DNA of 64,000 nucleotides from the NCBI GenBank assembly GCA_030268105.1, contig BSDZ01000079.1, forward strand, positions 2,609,501 to 2,673,500. Direction: 5' to 3'. Positions 46,043 to 57,851 of this stretch are shown piece after piece. The translations under genes and the position numbers were made by a program. The stretch comes from Volvox africanus. Its lineage: Eukaryota; Chlorophyta; Chlorophyceae; Chlamydomonadales; Volvocaceae. Under the pieces are notes generated by a model. It was given only the letters and a program-made list of their open reading frames with translations. It ran no database searches and was not told the origin of the DNA. The first letter of the stretch is position 1. Each line of letters starts with the position of its first letter.

Positions 46043-48932
46043 CTACGTAAGACCATTCGCGCCGGCGGCCGCCGCTGTCCTGTCCGCGTGTTGCGGCGCC
46101 GCCGCTCCTGGCCGCTCCACCTCGGCAGTGATGGTGGGTCCTGCTGGACTCAGGAAGGGCACCTGCTCCTCCTCCAGTGGAAGCTTGAGCAGTTTGCGAC
46201 CCGCAATTGCCGCAATGAGGATCACGGGCAGGTGCAGCGCGTACAGCACAAGACCCACCCAGGGCATCGCCATGTATCTGAGTTCCCAGCGAAGGACAGG
46301 AGGGGAGGGCGCATGGACACGGAGGGGTCAGCGAGGAAAGTAGGGATGACACGCGACATGGTTTGGGGCAAGAGGAGAGCGTGTGAAGGGTGCCCCACGG
46401 GAAAAGTAACCTGGAGGAAACCGGAGTTTCTTGGGGGTACCGACTACCGGCTGCCGAGGAGGCCGGTGTGTATCATCGACAAGTGGCTGTTGTTGGTTGT
46501 GCTGCCTTAGGTGTGCAGGACGCATGTCCTTCCTCGTACTGATGGGTTGCTCCGCTATAAAAAATGTTCTACTGCCAGCAGGAGCTGCTCTTCCCCCAGT
46601 GCCCTGCCCCCACCTGAGGCTGCTGTACTTGGCGATCATAGCCACCAGCACTGGGCCCACCATGCAGGCACCACCCGCCACTGCCCCAAACACCCCGTTG
46701 ATGAACCCGTTCACGGGTACGTAGCATTCCAGGAGCGCCACCGCGTTTGCGTAACCAGTGGAGTTGCCCAGTCCTGCAGACAGGGTTTCAGCGAAGGAAG
46801 ATATGGACAGGCAACAGGTTTGGATGCGCAATGCGAGTCGAAGCTTAAAATTATAGATGAATAGAATGGACGAAACGATGAAAGCCACGGCACATTGGCA
46901 CGCCACACCCTGCCTACCAGTCAGCGCCGCCATGAGCATCACTACCCCGTGGGACAGTCGGCTGCGGCCTAGGAAAATGGGCAGCGAGCAGCCCAGAATG
47001 GAGAAGGGCACCGAGCCCATTAGCAACACCAATGGAGTGGTGGCATGAGACATTGCGGCCTGAGGCAGGAGTCCAGAGGGAAGGCGGGGGTCAGATCAAC
47101 GTATTTGGAGCACGGTAATTTGTTAGGCGACACGATCAGCCATCCCTTTTTCCTCTTCACAGCGCTGTTGTCCGTCGCTTTAAGCGCACTCTGGTGGGCA
47201 CATCCATGGCCGATCCAGAGTCCCCGCTCCCAGGAATCAGGAGCACCAAGCCTCCCATCCCGATGCCAAATCCAAACCTGCCCACCACCCTTTCCTCTTG
47301 GGAGCCCTGCCACCTGGCCATTGAATATATAACTACAAACACACACATGCACATACAAACACACATATACATACCATACCACTCACTGGCATATTGGTCA
47401 CCCCGACCCGCCCCCCGACTTACTGCAATGACGCGGCCCAATGTGAATGCGCCCCAGAAGGCGCTATTAGCCAGTGCCGCATCCGAGTCGCTTGAGTGAA
47501 CCTCTCTGAGCGAAAACGTGAACAGCCAATTCCCGATGGCTGTCTCGGCAGCGGTGGTGAAAAACACCAGCAACACCACCGCTAAAGTCGTCACCAGCTC
47601 AAGGGAGCGGCTGGAGTGATGGCGTGCGGAGCTGCTGCCGGGGGCATTTTCACCCGTCGGACGTGTGGGTGAGGTGACGAAGAGGAAGGGCACCGCGGAG
47701 ACGAGCGCCAAACCTCCAATGATCCGGAATACGGATAACGGTGAGTCCAGGTAGGTCTTGCAGGCCTGCAGAGGATGCAGTTTCCATTGTCGTACTTCCA
47801 TGAAACAGTTAACATGTTTCGCATGTTTAGGCACCGAAACCCCAAAAGGGTAATTTCTTTGATTTTAATTTTCATATAAACAAAAAGCTTTCTGAGGCAT
47901 GTGAGGATTGGTATAACCTCAGCAAGTCGTACAACCTGCCGAGTAGTGAGCATCGAAGCATAGAGCCGAGTAGTTTACATGTCGCCTGTGAGAGATTGTA
48001 CGTTTCAGGAATGCAGCTTAAATGTACCGTACACCGGTACATACCGTTTGTACGTGTTCAGTTTGGGCCCCTGAGGAGTGTGTTACGACACACGACCACG
48101 GAACAATGGCGTACAATGTCCCCATTAATTTTTTCTTTATGCCACTCCTCCACCCTTATCGTTCTCTCGCCCCTTCCATTTGCTGTACCAGCAGACCTGT
48201 GCCGCAAGGGGTATGAAGAAGGATCCCAGCCCGAACATGGCCAGCACGAGGTTGATGCCGGGGCCAGCCCGCTTGGGAAACATCCAGGCCAGACTGGTGA
48301 ACACAGCAGAGTTGGTGAAGTTGTAGGAAAAGCATACCACAAAGTATAACGCCGTCAATGACCAGACGGACGGCATCAGTGGCACCAGTGAGAAGCCGAC
48401 GGCCTGGAGAGTGGGCAGGGTTTTACGGGAGAGTTCGTGGAGGGAAGGCCCGGCAGTACGGTGTACACGATGTACACGGTGTACGGCACCTGGGACGACA
48501 AGGAAAAAAAGCAGTAGGCATATAAAGGTAAGAAGGCCCCATACCACTACGCACCTCTAATAAGAGAGACCCCACAAGTACGTGATGTGTGGGCAAGCGA
48601 TCCACGAGCCAACCTGACGGCGTGCCGCTAACTATGCAACTGATGCCCAAAGCGGTGAACAGCGGGCTAAGGTCCGGCTCCGCGACATGTAACCGGTCTG
48701 CAAGGGGTGCTATCGTAGGGCCCAGAATGCTGACTTGGGACCCGAAAACCACGAAGCTCAACGAATAGCCGATGAGGCAGGTAACCAGGTACCGCCCCGA
48801 GTAGGTTTGTTTATCGCCTGGCGTACTTGGCTGTTCTTCATCACGTGGCCCTCTATGCGTTGCCCAGATGTCATCTGTCCCACTTGATGTGAAGCGACCA
48901 CTAACAGCTCTAGTAGCGACTGGAGACAGCAT
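46043..48932 (-). CDS. major facilitator superfamily transporter
   Basis: Six exons join in phase: 48555-48932, 48197-48403, 47424-47765, 46918-47059, 46614-46773 and 46043-46277 (487 residues). The start is the first ATG (48932). A polar N terminus is followed by hydrophobic helices typical of a 12-helix MFS permease. The first exon holds SLSFVVFGSQVSILGPTIAPLA and GTPSGWLVDRLPTH, corresponding to the helix 1 to helix 3 region with the inter-helix basic loop. The third exon has a long polar central loop between the two halves, then WLFTFSLREVHSSDS and GAFTLGRVIAV. The pattern recalls the MFSD4/fucose-permease group, so a sugar or other small solute is plausible, but the substrate is unknown. 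The C-terminal tail is Ala-rich and cytosolic by prediction. Confidence 0.83.
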
Positions 48933-50732
48933 TGTTTGCCGCCTTGACAACTACGATTGAGCTAGTGGACTATAATTACTTCTCGCAACGATATCAAGTA
49001 ACAGAAATGCGTCTAACTTGGAAAACTTGGGCGGACAACAAGATGGGCAAAACTGCAGGAGTAAGGAAGTCCTGAGTTAAGAACAACTGATGTACCAAGT
49101 GGCCGACAAGAGCATAGCAACATCGGCTTGGCGAGGAGGCTGGCGTTTCACGAAGTTCACGTTGTAGTACAAACCGCTATAGTTATTGCTGCAGTTTTTA
49201 AATTCGGCACTTGCGCGTATCTCGCATTTGTAGATAAGTAAAATACAATATGATATAAAGTTAGTATCTTGTGGGAAAGACGTGTTGATATCCAATAGCT
49301 TGCCTCGGATATCATTCTTGTCGCTAAGGCTATGAGTTGCGGTCCTACAAAAGCATAAATGTATGAATATCTTTTTGTTGCATATCTTTATGTTCAAAAG
49401 GGATACAAAAGCGCACGGTCCGTCCTGGTCCCTTTGTTGTCCTTAGCTGCCTTGCGAATGAAAGTTGAGGATAGACTCCTCACAGGGACGAGGCTTCCCC
49501 GTTTTATCCACTGCAAGTCCGATTGAACGTGATTGCATGTATTGGTATATTAACAGTTGAAATGGCCTGACGTTATTGCAGGCTTACAATTCCGTTTGAT
49601 GGGAAGGGATGGTATAAATCCGATCTGATGCAAATGCAGAGCCAATGCCGGTGTACTGTTCTTTAGACGAGAAGGCATCAAAGTAGGGATTATCCTGATG
49701 CTGACCTGGTGTGCACTATCCGCGTGAGAATGCATGTTTCCTTAGACCCTTACCCAGCCGTAACCATGCATTACGCCGAGCTCTCTAAGATTGGTAATTA
49801 CCTTGATTGGCTCCATTGTTCCTTGGAGTTTGTTGTGCTACTTTGAGAATAAGTGTCCTTTTGGGCCACACCTAGGCAGTAACTGTCTGTGCCGTCGTAC
49901 GCCGGATGCTCACCACCCCACTTCTTCCAACGCCTTAGAAGCTTATTGCGACATTTCTGCCTGCCCACGCGGTCTCCACTGTCTTTTAAACCTATAGTTT
50001 CTCCAGAGCCTCCACAGATTTCATCTCAAGCCAGAACGTCTGGCAAACTGCAGCATAACGGGCATGTCTGCTGCGCTGCACTGCAATCTGTGCCAGCGGC
50101 TCCGTCCTATACGGATGATGCGATAGGAAAACGAAAGTGTAGAGCGAATGTATGTGCGCAGAATCTCCCCTCTACCTTGACAGGGTAGATGGGCAGATGT
50201 TGTTACCTCCAGAATTATCTCCTCAAAATGCCGTCTTAATTCATGCCTTTCCAAATAAGTACCAGAACACAGAATCAATGGTTCCTCTCGACGCAACACA
50301 CCCATCGACAAAGCCACGGTGTGCACCTGTGCAGTAAGTCGCACCTAAGCCAAAAATCGGTGTTCTGTGACAATATTCCTTTTATACATCCCAAGGAAGT
50401 CTGTACTAGATCATATGATTGATGAGATGTTTAAGACTGCGAAGAGAATTTCAGTTAGTACGGTGGATTGTCGGATTGTCGGTTCTCAATCCCCCATTTG
50501 AAAATTAAGGCTCCCACGAGATTGTTATGCTTACCATCGGTTCTTACATCTAAATCCTCAAGACGAAATCGACCTACTTGTCATCTTTTCTAGCTCCCTT
50601 TTCCCGATAACAACTGTACAAGTTAAAGGGCCTCATTGCCGATGGACATCCAAATCCTGCCATAAGCTGATTCATGCTGTCGACGCCATCAGTGTCAGTT
50701 CAATAGAGCCTACTCACTGTACGTTTTGAAGA
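48933..50732. other. divergent intergenic region between transporter and GTPase genes
   Basis: The two flanking genes are transcribed away from each other, so this 1.8 kb should contain both promoters. It is AT-rich, has no convincing exon, and no TATA-like element stands out at a meaningful distance from either start codon. Confidence 0.5.
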
Positions 50733-53700
50733 ATGGCTGTGACCGATGGTTCCCGCGAGAAGTCCACCAGCACTCAAAAACCGTCTGCAAGCCAGAAGCC
50801 GTCCCCTAATCCTCCAGAGGGAAAGCCAGTTCAACTTGTGCATCATGACCCTTCTTCGGGGCAGTTTTCGCTAGGCGAGGAAGCCATCGCTGTTCTTAAG
50901 CGCATCAAAGCCCCTATTGCAGTCGTCTCGGTGTGTGGCCGAGCGAGGACCGGCAAAAGCTATATCTTAAACCAAATGCTTGGTACGGATGGCGCCGGAT
51001 TTGAGGTTGCGAGTTCTTACCGACCTTGCACTAAAGGTAGGAACCGTGGCAAACCTGCAGCCCCTGGGATTACTAGTCAATTACCTGGACGCCAGTTATA
51101 AAGTTGCCACTACTCATGGGTATGTGAACCGACAAACAACCATACGAACAGCATATGGGTGGGCAAGATATGGCTTCCAACTTCATTTCCTCTTGTCGTG
51201 GCTTTGCCATGCCGCACGCCGTCAGATCCTCGCTGCTGTACGGTATGAATATTGTCCACGATACTAAATGGGAAAGTGGATCACCCCTTCCCCTGTTGAC
51301 TCCATGCCCGGCGAGTGCATGAGATTAGGGTTCAAGTCCTGCACGATTTGCATTGTCGCGCCTCAAACTGGAGCCGCAATATGCGGCTTTACCCCCAATA
51401 ACTGGTAGTCAATCTATTCCACCCTTCTTTCTAACCCGTACTAATGCTGTTCGGTCAGGGCTATGGCTTTGGTCCCAACCCATTCGGCGCACCGCCCTGG
51501 ATGGCAGCTACTACTACCTTGTGGGTAAACGGTTGATGACCATGGGGTTCAGGTAGTAGGCCACTTGAGTGCATTGCAGGACGGCCGTCAATGCACTCAG
51601 TGGCCGGTTGCGCTCATATTAGGTTAGTTAGGCTAGATGGGCTACGGTCGCTCGAGGTGTCGCAGCTGGCTTTACCGGTTTCCTGTTCAGCATATGAGTG
51701 AAGCTGTGCATGGTACTTGGGATTGGATAGACGATCGTGGTGTTTGCAAACCCGAAGTCCACAGGCAAACAGAAGTGGTGGTCCTTGCGATTCAGGGTGG
51801 TCCTTGCAGTGATGTGATTATTTCCAGTGTCTTTCTTTTGCTCGACCTGCAGCTGGTTTGCCGCTTGCTGTACTTCGGCTCATTTTGCTTTTCATGTGGA
51901 TCAGGCACGCGCAAAAGTATGACTGATTGTCCTGTGCTTGGATGCCTTGCGCATATGCAGGTCCTGGTCGACACAGAAGGTATTGACGCGTACGACCAGG
52001 TACGAGATATTCACATACCGTCCATCTCTGGCCTTCTCGTAATAGCTTCATGACAGGATCTTTCGTAACTCCATGGCTTGAAATGTACGTCCACCGTCCA
52101 TCACATGATGTGACGTGTGGTACATGAAATTGGCGTGCCAACTAATTTTGTGTGAAGAAGAGGATGCGCTCACCAACGCAAGTTTCATGGCACTCATCGT
52201 CGCCAATGCTCCGCCATGCGTTTGGGGTGTGGCAGTAGTCCGGATGATCATAACGAGGGCATACCTGTCGAACCGATGTCACGACACCTTTTGGGGGGCG
52301 TCCCGTGGCGTTGGCTGTTCCCCTGCAGACAACCCAGGACGGTGTGTCGCTGTTCAGTTTGGCAGTGCTTCTGTCCAGCCTCTTCGTATATAATCAGGTG
52401 AGGTAGTCCTGGAGAAATTTCCGTTGTGCTGAGTGTTATGCAGCGAAAGGCAGATCAAAGGATTTGGGGATTTGAGTCCGATTCCGCTCTCCCTCGCTGT
52501 ATCTGCCTGGGGAAGCGAGTCCTCGTGACCATCATCCACCATTTGCACTTCCCGATCTGTTTACTTAGATGGGAGGTATTGATGAAGCGGCCCTGGACCG
52601 ACTAGCGCTCGTGACGGAGCTCACACGGCGAATTCGCGTGCGGACCACTGGCGGAGCGGCGGCGGTGGTGAGCGGCGATGGGACGCCAGGTGCGGCTGCT
52701 GGTGATGATGGGTCCAACTGCGTCCTAAACCCTAAACCCTAAGTCCTAGTGCCCCACTGGAGCTCGTCAGCGAGCTTCTAATAGTTGCTTGTACCTTATG
52801 GTGGGGAAGGGAAAGGCGCCACCGTAGCCGAAAGTTGAGCAACGGGATCATGGGCTTAGGGTGAGATGTAATGATTGGTCCGGTACAGTGCATCCAGCAG
52901 ATGGCTGTGTTATGATGACCAGAACTCCTTAAATGCCTAGATTTCTCCTGTTCCTTTACTTCCTGAACAGTCTCAATCATCTGACGCCTGTGCTCTGTTT
53001 CACATATCAATGTTTGTTTTCACACGCACACCCCACCCTGCTCGACAGCTCCCGCGAACGGCAGCAAGAAGAAGCAAGAATCGGACGGTGAGGTACCTCA
53101 GGCGTCTGGCGCCCTTTTGTTAAATAGTGCACACTTAGAGACCGCTTGATGTTAAGAGATTAGGGATCTTGAGTTTGTGGCCATGCGGGCTCCACAATAT
53201 ATACGGATGCGTCATACTGCAAGCATAACGGAACCAGCTCAAATCAGACGGCCCCCGCAGTCCCCCTCCTGTATGCTCGAACCTTACTGCTGTTTTCTGG
53301 AATATGGGGACCCTGTAACACTGTCCGTGCGGTTTTTGTTCCCGTCCTCATTAATGCAGGTGGGAATGGTGGCAAGAAGAAGGAGGCGGATGGAGGTGCG
53401 GTACCGTTATTAAGAAGAGGCTGGACGTAGGCAGGGAGTGGGCGACTGGTTAGTGGGCTGAATATTCAACCCTATCATTTACTGCGCAATTTGATTTCTC
53501 GTGGAAACGCTCAGAAATCACATTGGAAAAGCACGCATGCTGTGTTTGCAAACGCCGCGCGACGCTACGATATGAGTATTGATTGAGAGCAGTCTCAGAG
53601 GATGCACGTGGGCAGCAGCGCGGTTGTCAGGGCCCGGTACTACCAGCCGCTCCCTAGTGCTCTTATTGTGACCCTACTTGGCTGCCTCACTGCTGTCACT

Positions 53701-56700
53701 TCGCCGGCGCTGGCACCGCAACGCCCTATTCAAATGCCATGAGCAGGGTCTAAGAAGAAGATGGAACCGGACGGAGGTAGGCGCCGGGTAGCCGCTAACG
53801 GTGTATGAAACAAGTTGCACGGTGTATGGAACCCCGAAGACACGCTCAATCGGCGTCTCTCTTTGAGACCCACATCTGTGAAGGGACTGGCGCTATGCTT
53901 TGTGGAAGGGTCCGAATGCTTTGACCAGCAAGGCTATGTCTAGAGATGCAACAATCGCCACCGACGGTGCCGCCCTCATCCTCATGTCTTTAGCTCCTTA
54001 TCCGTGCACGTTCGGGCTGTAAGTCAGCAAACTTCGTGACTCGTCAACGAGTAATATGTTTTGCAAGCCCAAGTACTGCGTCCACTGTACCTACTAGGAC
54101 GCCATGCATTTCGCATGCAGACATCACCGTACCCTAGGATCGATAGGTTCTCTATTTTGCCCTAGGGTTGGAGGACATCTCCGCCTTATCCGAGTTCACG
54201 CCATCCTTCATGTGGCTCCTTCGTGATTTCTACTACGACCTGGAAGACAAGGGTGTGAAGGTAGGCACACCGGAATACTGAAGCTTATTTGGGAAATAGT
54301 TTCTGGCCGAATAGACCAGTTGCGTTGTAAATTCGTCGGAGAGCCTTCATTAGGTGCGGCGACTGCAGAGGCCCTTGGAGGTTGGATGTGACTGGAAGAT
54401 GTGATTGCAGCACAGGGTTCCATCTTCCCATTCGTGATGCGGCTCCTGTAGTGGCGTTACCTCGCCACCTAGTATCTTTGAAGTCCATAGTGTGTTTCCT
54501 CTATTTCGCATGTATCATCTTCCAGTCCCACTCCACCTTAGCAGCCTGTTACCGCAGCGGCCCATGGTCTACCACGCTCCTCGCCGAGAATGCGGGTTTT
54601 AACATCATGCTGTATGTTCCCCAGCATATCTCACAACAGCTCTTTGGCCAATGTCCTCCTGATGGTGCAGCAATCCGCACGCGACTACCTGGAGACAGCC
54701 CTGATGCCCACTCCAGGGAAGGGGCAAGCCGTGGAGCTCAAGAATATGGTGAGTGTTCCCTGCGCGCGGTTGGGGGCGACCATCTGGGCACTGGGCCATT
54801 AGCGGACGGGGACCGAGGCACGTTTGGAATGCCTGGCTCGCGGACCAAGACCAGGCCTCATCACATGCACCTAACATCCGGGCAGCTCTTCCACAAGCCT
54901 AGAAGTATGGTGGCGGAGCAACATATTGCGGATCTCTTAAAATCGCCCAAACCTGGCCCCGGTTGCCTGGATTTTGCCTCCTCTCACCAGATCCGCGAAT
55001 CTATCAAGGCGCTCTTCCCCGACCGAGACTGCGTGACGTTGGTGCGGCCGGTTACGGACGAAGAGGCGCTGCGGAACTTGGCAACATTGCCGCATGACCA
55101 GCTGCGACCTGAGTTTGCAAAAGTGAGTCGAGAGCCGCGGGGCTCATGGAGATGCTGTAGTTAAGGGGCATTGAGACGCAACGCGATATTCCCGGGTTGC
55201 TGGTTAACCTGGCTCAGTGAACTGAGTTACGGTCATGTAGCTGGACCATCATGTGATGGCTCTACCAGTGCGCCGTTGTGGCGGCTTGGCTTCACCTCCT
55301 GGGGAACCACAGCCTATCCTATCAACTGCGCATGGCCGTATTCAGGTGCTGGGGTTCAGCCTTGTTTGTGGCTCTGGAGCATGTAGGTAGGAGGCTCACT
55401 TCTGTAATCATCCTCACTGCGACCACTTTCCCTGATTCACACCCGATCCATGCCGACTTCACTTACACTTGCTGTATTGGTTTCCCTGTTGCAGGGCGTT
55501 GAGCGTTTGACGGCGACCCTGAACGCGCGCGCCCAGCCCAAGCGCCTCGGCACGCAAATGCTGACGGGGCCGTTGCTGGCAGGGCTGGCGGCGGCATATG
55601 TGAAAGCTATCAACCAGGGTGCCGTGCCGACCATCTCCACGGCATGGCATGTAAGGCAGCACGTTACTATGATATGGTCCGTTCCGCGTCAAGAGGCAAG
55701 CACTGCATTCAAGTCGTATATTTGTCGGTGATCCCCGGGCGAAGTGCGAAATGCATAACTTCGGTTTGCGCTTGCGATTCTCACTTTAGATGTACTGTTA
55801 TCACTTTTGCGCTGAATAGAACCCAAGGGTCAGGCACAAATCCAACTATAGAGCGCTAAAAGCTCCCCCTTTCCACCGGCTGTCGTTGCTGCTGACGTTT
55901 ATGATTGGGGCCCTGTTGAGGCCTTGTGGGACCACTGCCCTTCGAAGTCCCCGACTCCACGACCCGACGTTCTCATGAGTGGCTGCGGTATCTCCTAGAA
56001 CCTGCCAGTGCATACACGCACGCACTCGTTCGCACAGTACACATGAGACGGCTGCCCAGTGGTTCGGCCCTTCTGCTGGTGCAGAGCGTCGCGGAGTCGG
56101 AGTGCCGCGCGGCGTGCTACGCCGCTGAGGACGCCTACCGGGCGGCCTTCAACCCGAACACGCCGCCGGACGAGCAGGCGCTCACGGACGAGCACCAGGT
56201 GCGAGGTTCGAATTGGTGGCCAGCAGAAATGGCGTGGATACGAAGAGGACGGATGCAATTTGCAGGAGCAGCGGCAATGGCAAGCTGACTTCAGCACGAT
56301 ATACGTAATCCAGAGAGGGAGTCCACATCTGCTGTCGTTCTCTGGATCCTCTTTTTATCCTCTACTGTGACCGACCTCTCTCCATAAACCGTGTGTCCTC
56401 GTCGATAATGCTTCTTGTGCCACGTCTCTAATCCACGACCAACACCAATATGCCGAGGGCTTCCCGCCCCGCCCTGGCCATTTGTGCCATCTCTCCATAG
56501 CGCTCGCTTGTGGCAGCGTTCGCCGCCTACAAGGACCGGGCGGTTGGTGACCCAGGCCTGCAGGCCCGTTACCAGCAGCGCTACGTCACCGCCTGCAACA
56601 CAGCTTTTGAGGCTCTACGTGAGAAACGGCTGGCGGCTGCCGCGGAGGCGTTGGAGAGGCAGCTGGCCGACCTGGCAACCAGGCTGCACTCGGTATGTTC

Positions 56701-57851
56701 GTGCGGTGTTGTACGGGTGGCCGTGGGGTTATCGATACTATGTAGTCGCGTGACATGCACAAGAGGCGCACCTAGGCAGCCATTACGTCATTTCTTTAGC
56801 TTGAATGTTAAATGCGAAAATGCCTTGGGGCCCCCGGCCTGCTAAAGACATGGTCTGACTCCATCTGCGTTAGGCCCTTGAACAGCAGCGCGCGGGCGTG
56901 TGACATGCACAAGAGGGCTTGTGCCCGTTCCTGTGCCAGTCCGCTCTCTTCCCTATCCCTCCACCCCGAAACAGCTTGGGCTTCTTCCCTACTTATGAGG
57001 TATCTTTGTTTTCCCCCTCTATCGCCGGCATCAACGTTCTGTAGGATGCTCGGCTACAAGACGGGTCCTTCCAACAGATCGCCACGGCATTGGAGGCGGG
57101 CGTTAATGGCGTGGTGGGAGCCACCGTGGGTGCAGCGCGCTGGCCACGGCTGCTGGCGTTCTGCCACGCACAGTACGCCGCCTTAGGTAACGACATGTTT
57201 GACCGCATGTCTATGGCGGCGGCGTTCGAGGCACAGCGCGTCCACATCGAAGCGCAGACGCAGGCGGCGGAGATTGAACGGCTACGGACGGAGAATGAAG
57301 GCCTCAAGGTGGGAGGTGTTGGGTGAGGTCCGTTCCTTCGAACGACTGTCGTGGTTCTATGCAGAGAGCCGCTGACGTCCTTTTTTTCTGGTAACCTCGG
57401 TGGTTGCGAACGTGGTGGTGATATAAATGTATAAATGCCTGTTGCGTGTACATAGAGAAAAGCGAAAACCACATCCTAGTCTTGCTCGCAGGGCAGCCGT
57501 TGCAGTATTTGCAGAGCTGCAGTCCGTATGGTTCAAGTCTCGTCATTTCCCTCTTCTGCGTTGGCGCTGAAGGCCATCCACAATCCCTACTGTGACCTAG
57601 AGCGTACACGGCCCGTTACCTAGGCTATCATATTTCCTGTGGTTGCTTAAGCCCCAACTTTGCTTCCATTCTCACGTTTTGTTGTTTGGTCTTGCGCTTT
57701 TCCGCAGGCTCAATTGGCTGCAGCCAACAAGAGGGCTGAGGAGGCGGCCGCCGCGCGGGACGAGGCCATCAGCTCAGCCCGGGTGGCGGCGCGCAACCGC
57801 AGCAGTGACGTGGAATACAGGACTAAATCCCGCGGTTGCCTCGGCTTCTGA
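50733..57851 (+). CDS. guanylate-binding-protein-like large GTPase (GB1/RHD3 type) with C-terminal coiled coil
   Basis: Sixteen exons join in phase to 624 residues: 50733-51036, 51459-51520, 51961-51999, 52329-52397, 52569-52689, 53049-53087, 53360-53395, 53747-53776, 54166-54260, 54671-54748, 54991-55122, 55495-55650, 56085-56198, 56501-56692, 57045-57308 and 57708-57851. GBP signatures are the P-loop GRARTGKS (69-76), TKGLWLWS, DTEG (126-129), FSLAVLLSSLFVYNQ, the RD guanine motif (253-254) and IRESIKALFPDRDC. The helical domain follows (LTGPLLAGLAAAYV), then an Ala/Glu/Arg-rich coiled coil. Plant and algal GBPs share this layout; the animal relatives self-assemble on membranes in a GTP-dependent manner. 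Mini-exons 6-8 add a Lys-rich repeat inside the GTPase domain. The protein ends in a basic stretch plus CLGF. Confidence 0.87.
52724..52742 (-). repeat. interstitial telomere-type repeat in GTPase intron 5
   Basis: Two full and one partial copy of CCCTAAA on the plus strand, equal to the plant-type telomere unit TTTAGGG rather than the TTTTAGGG of Chlamydomonas reinhardtii. It is short and may be fortuitous or a relic of break repair. Confidence 0.75.

Noticed and set aside
56205..56217. tRNA-like T-arm string GGTTCGAATT
   Set aside because: No acceptor stem or anticodon arm can be drawn around it; it lies just after a GTPase exon donor. A similar string near 63752 is inside coding sequence.
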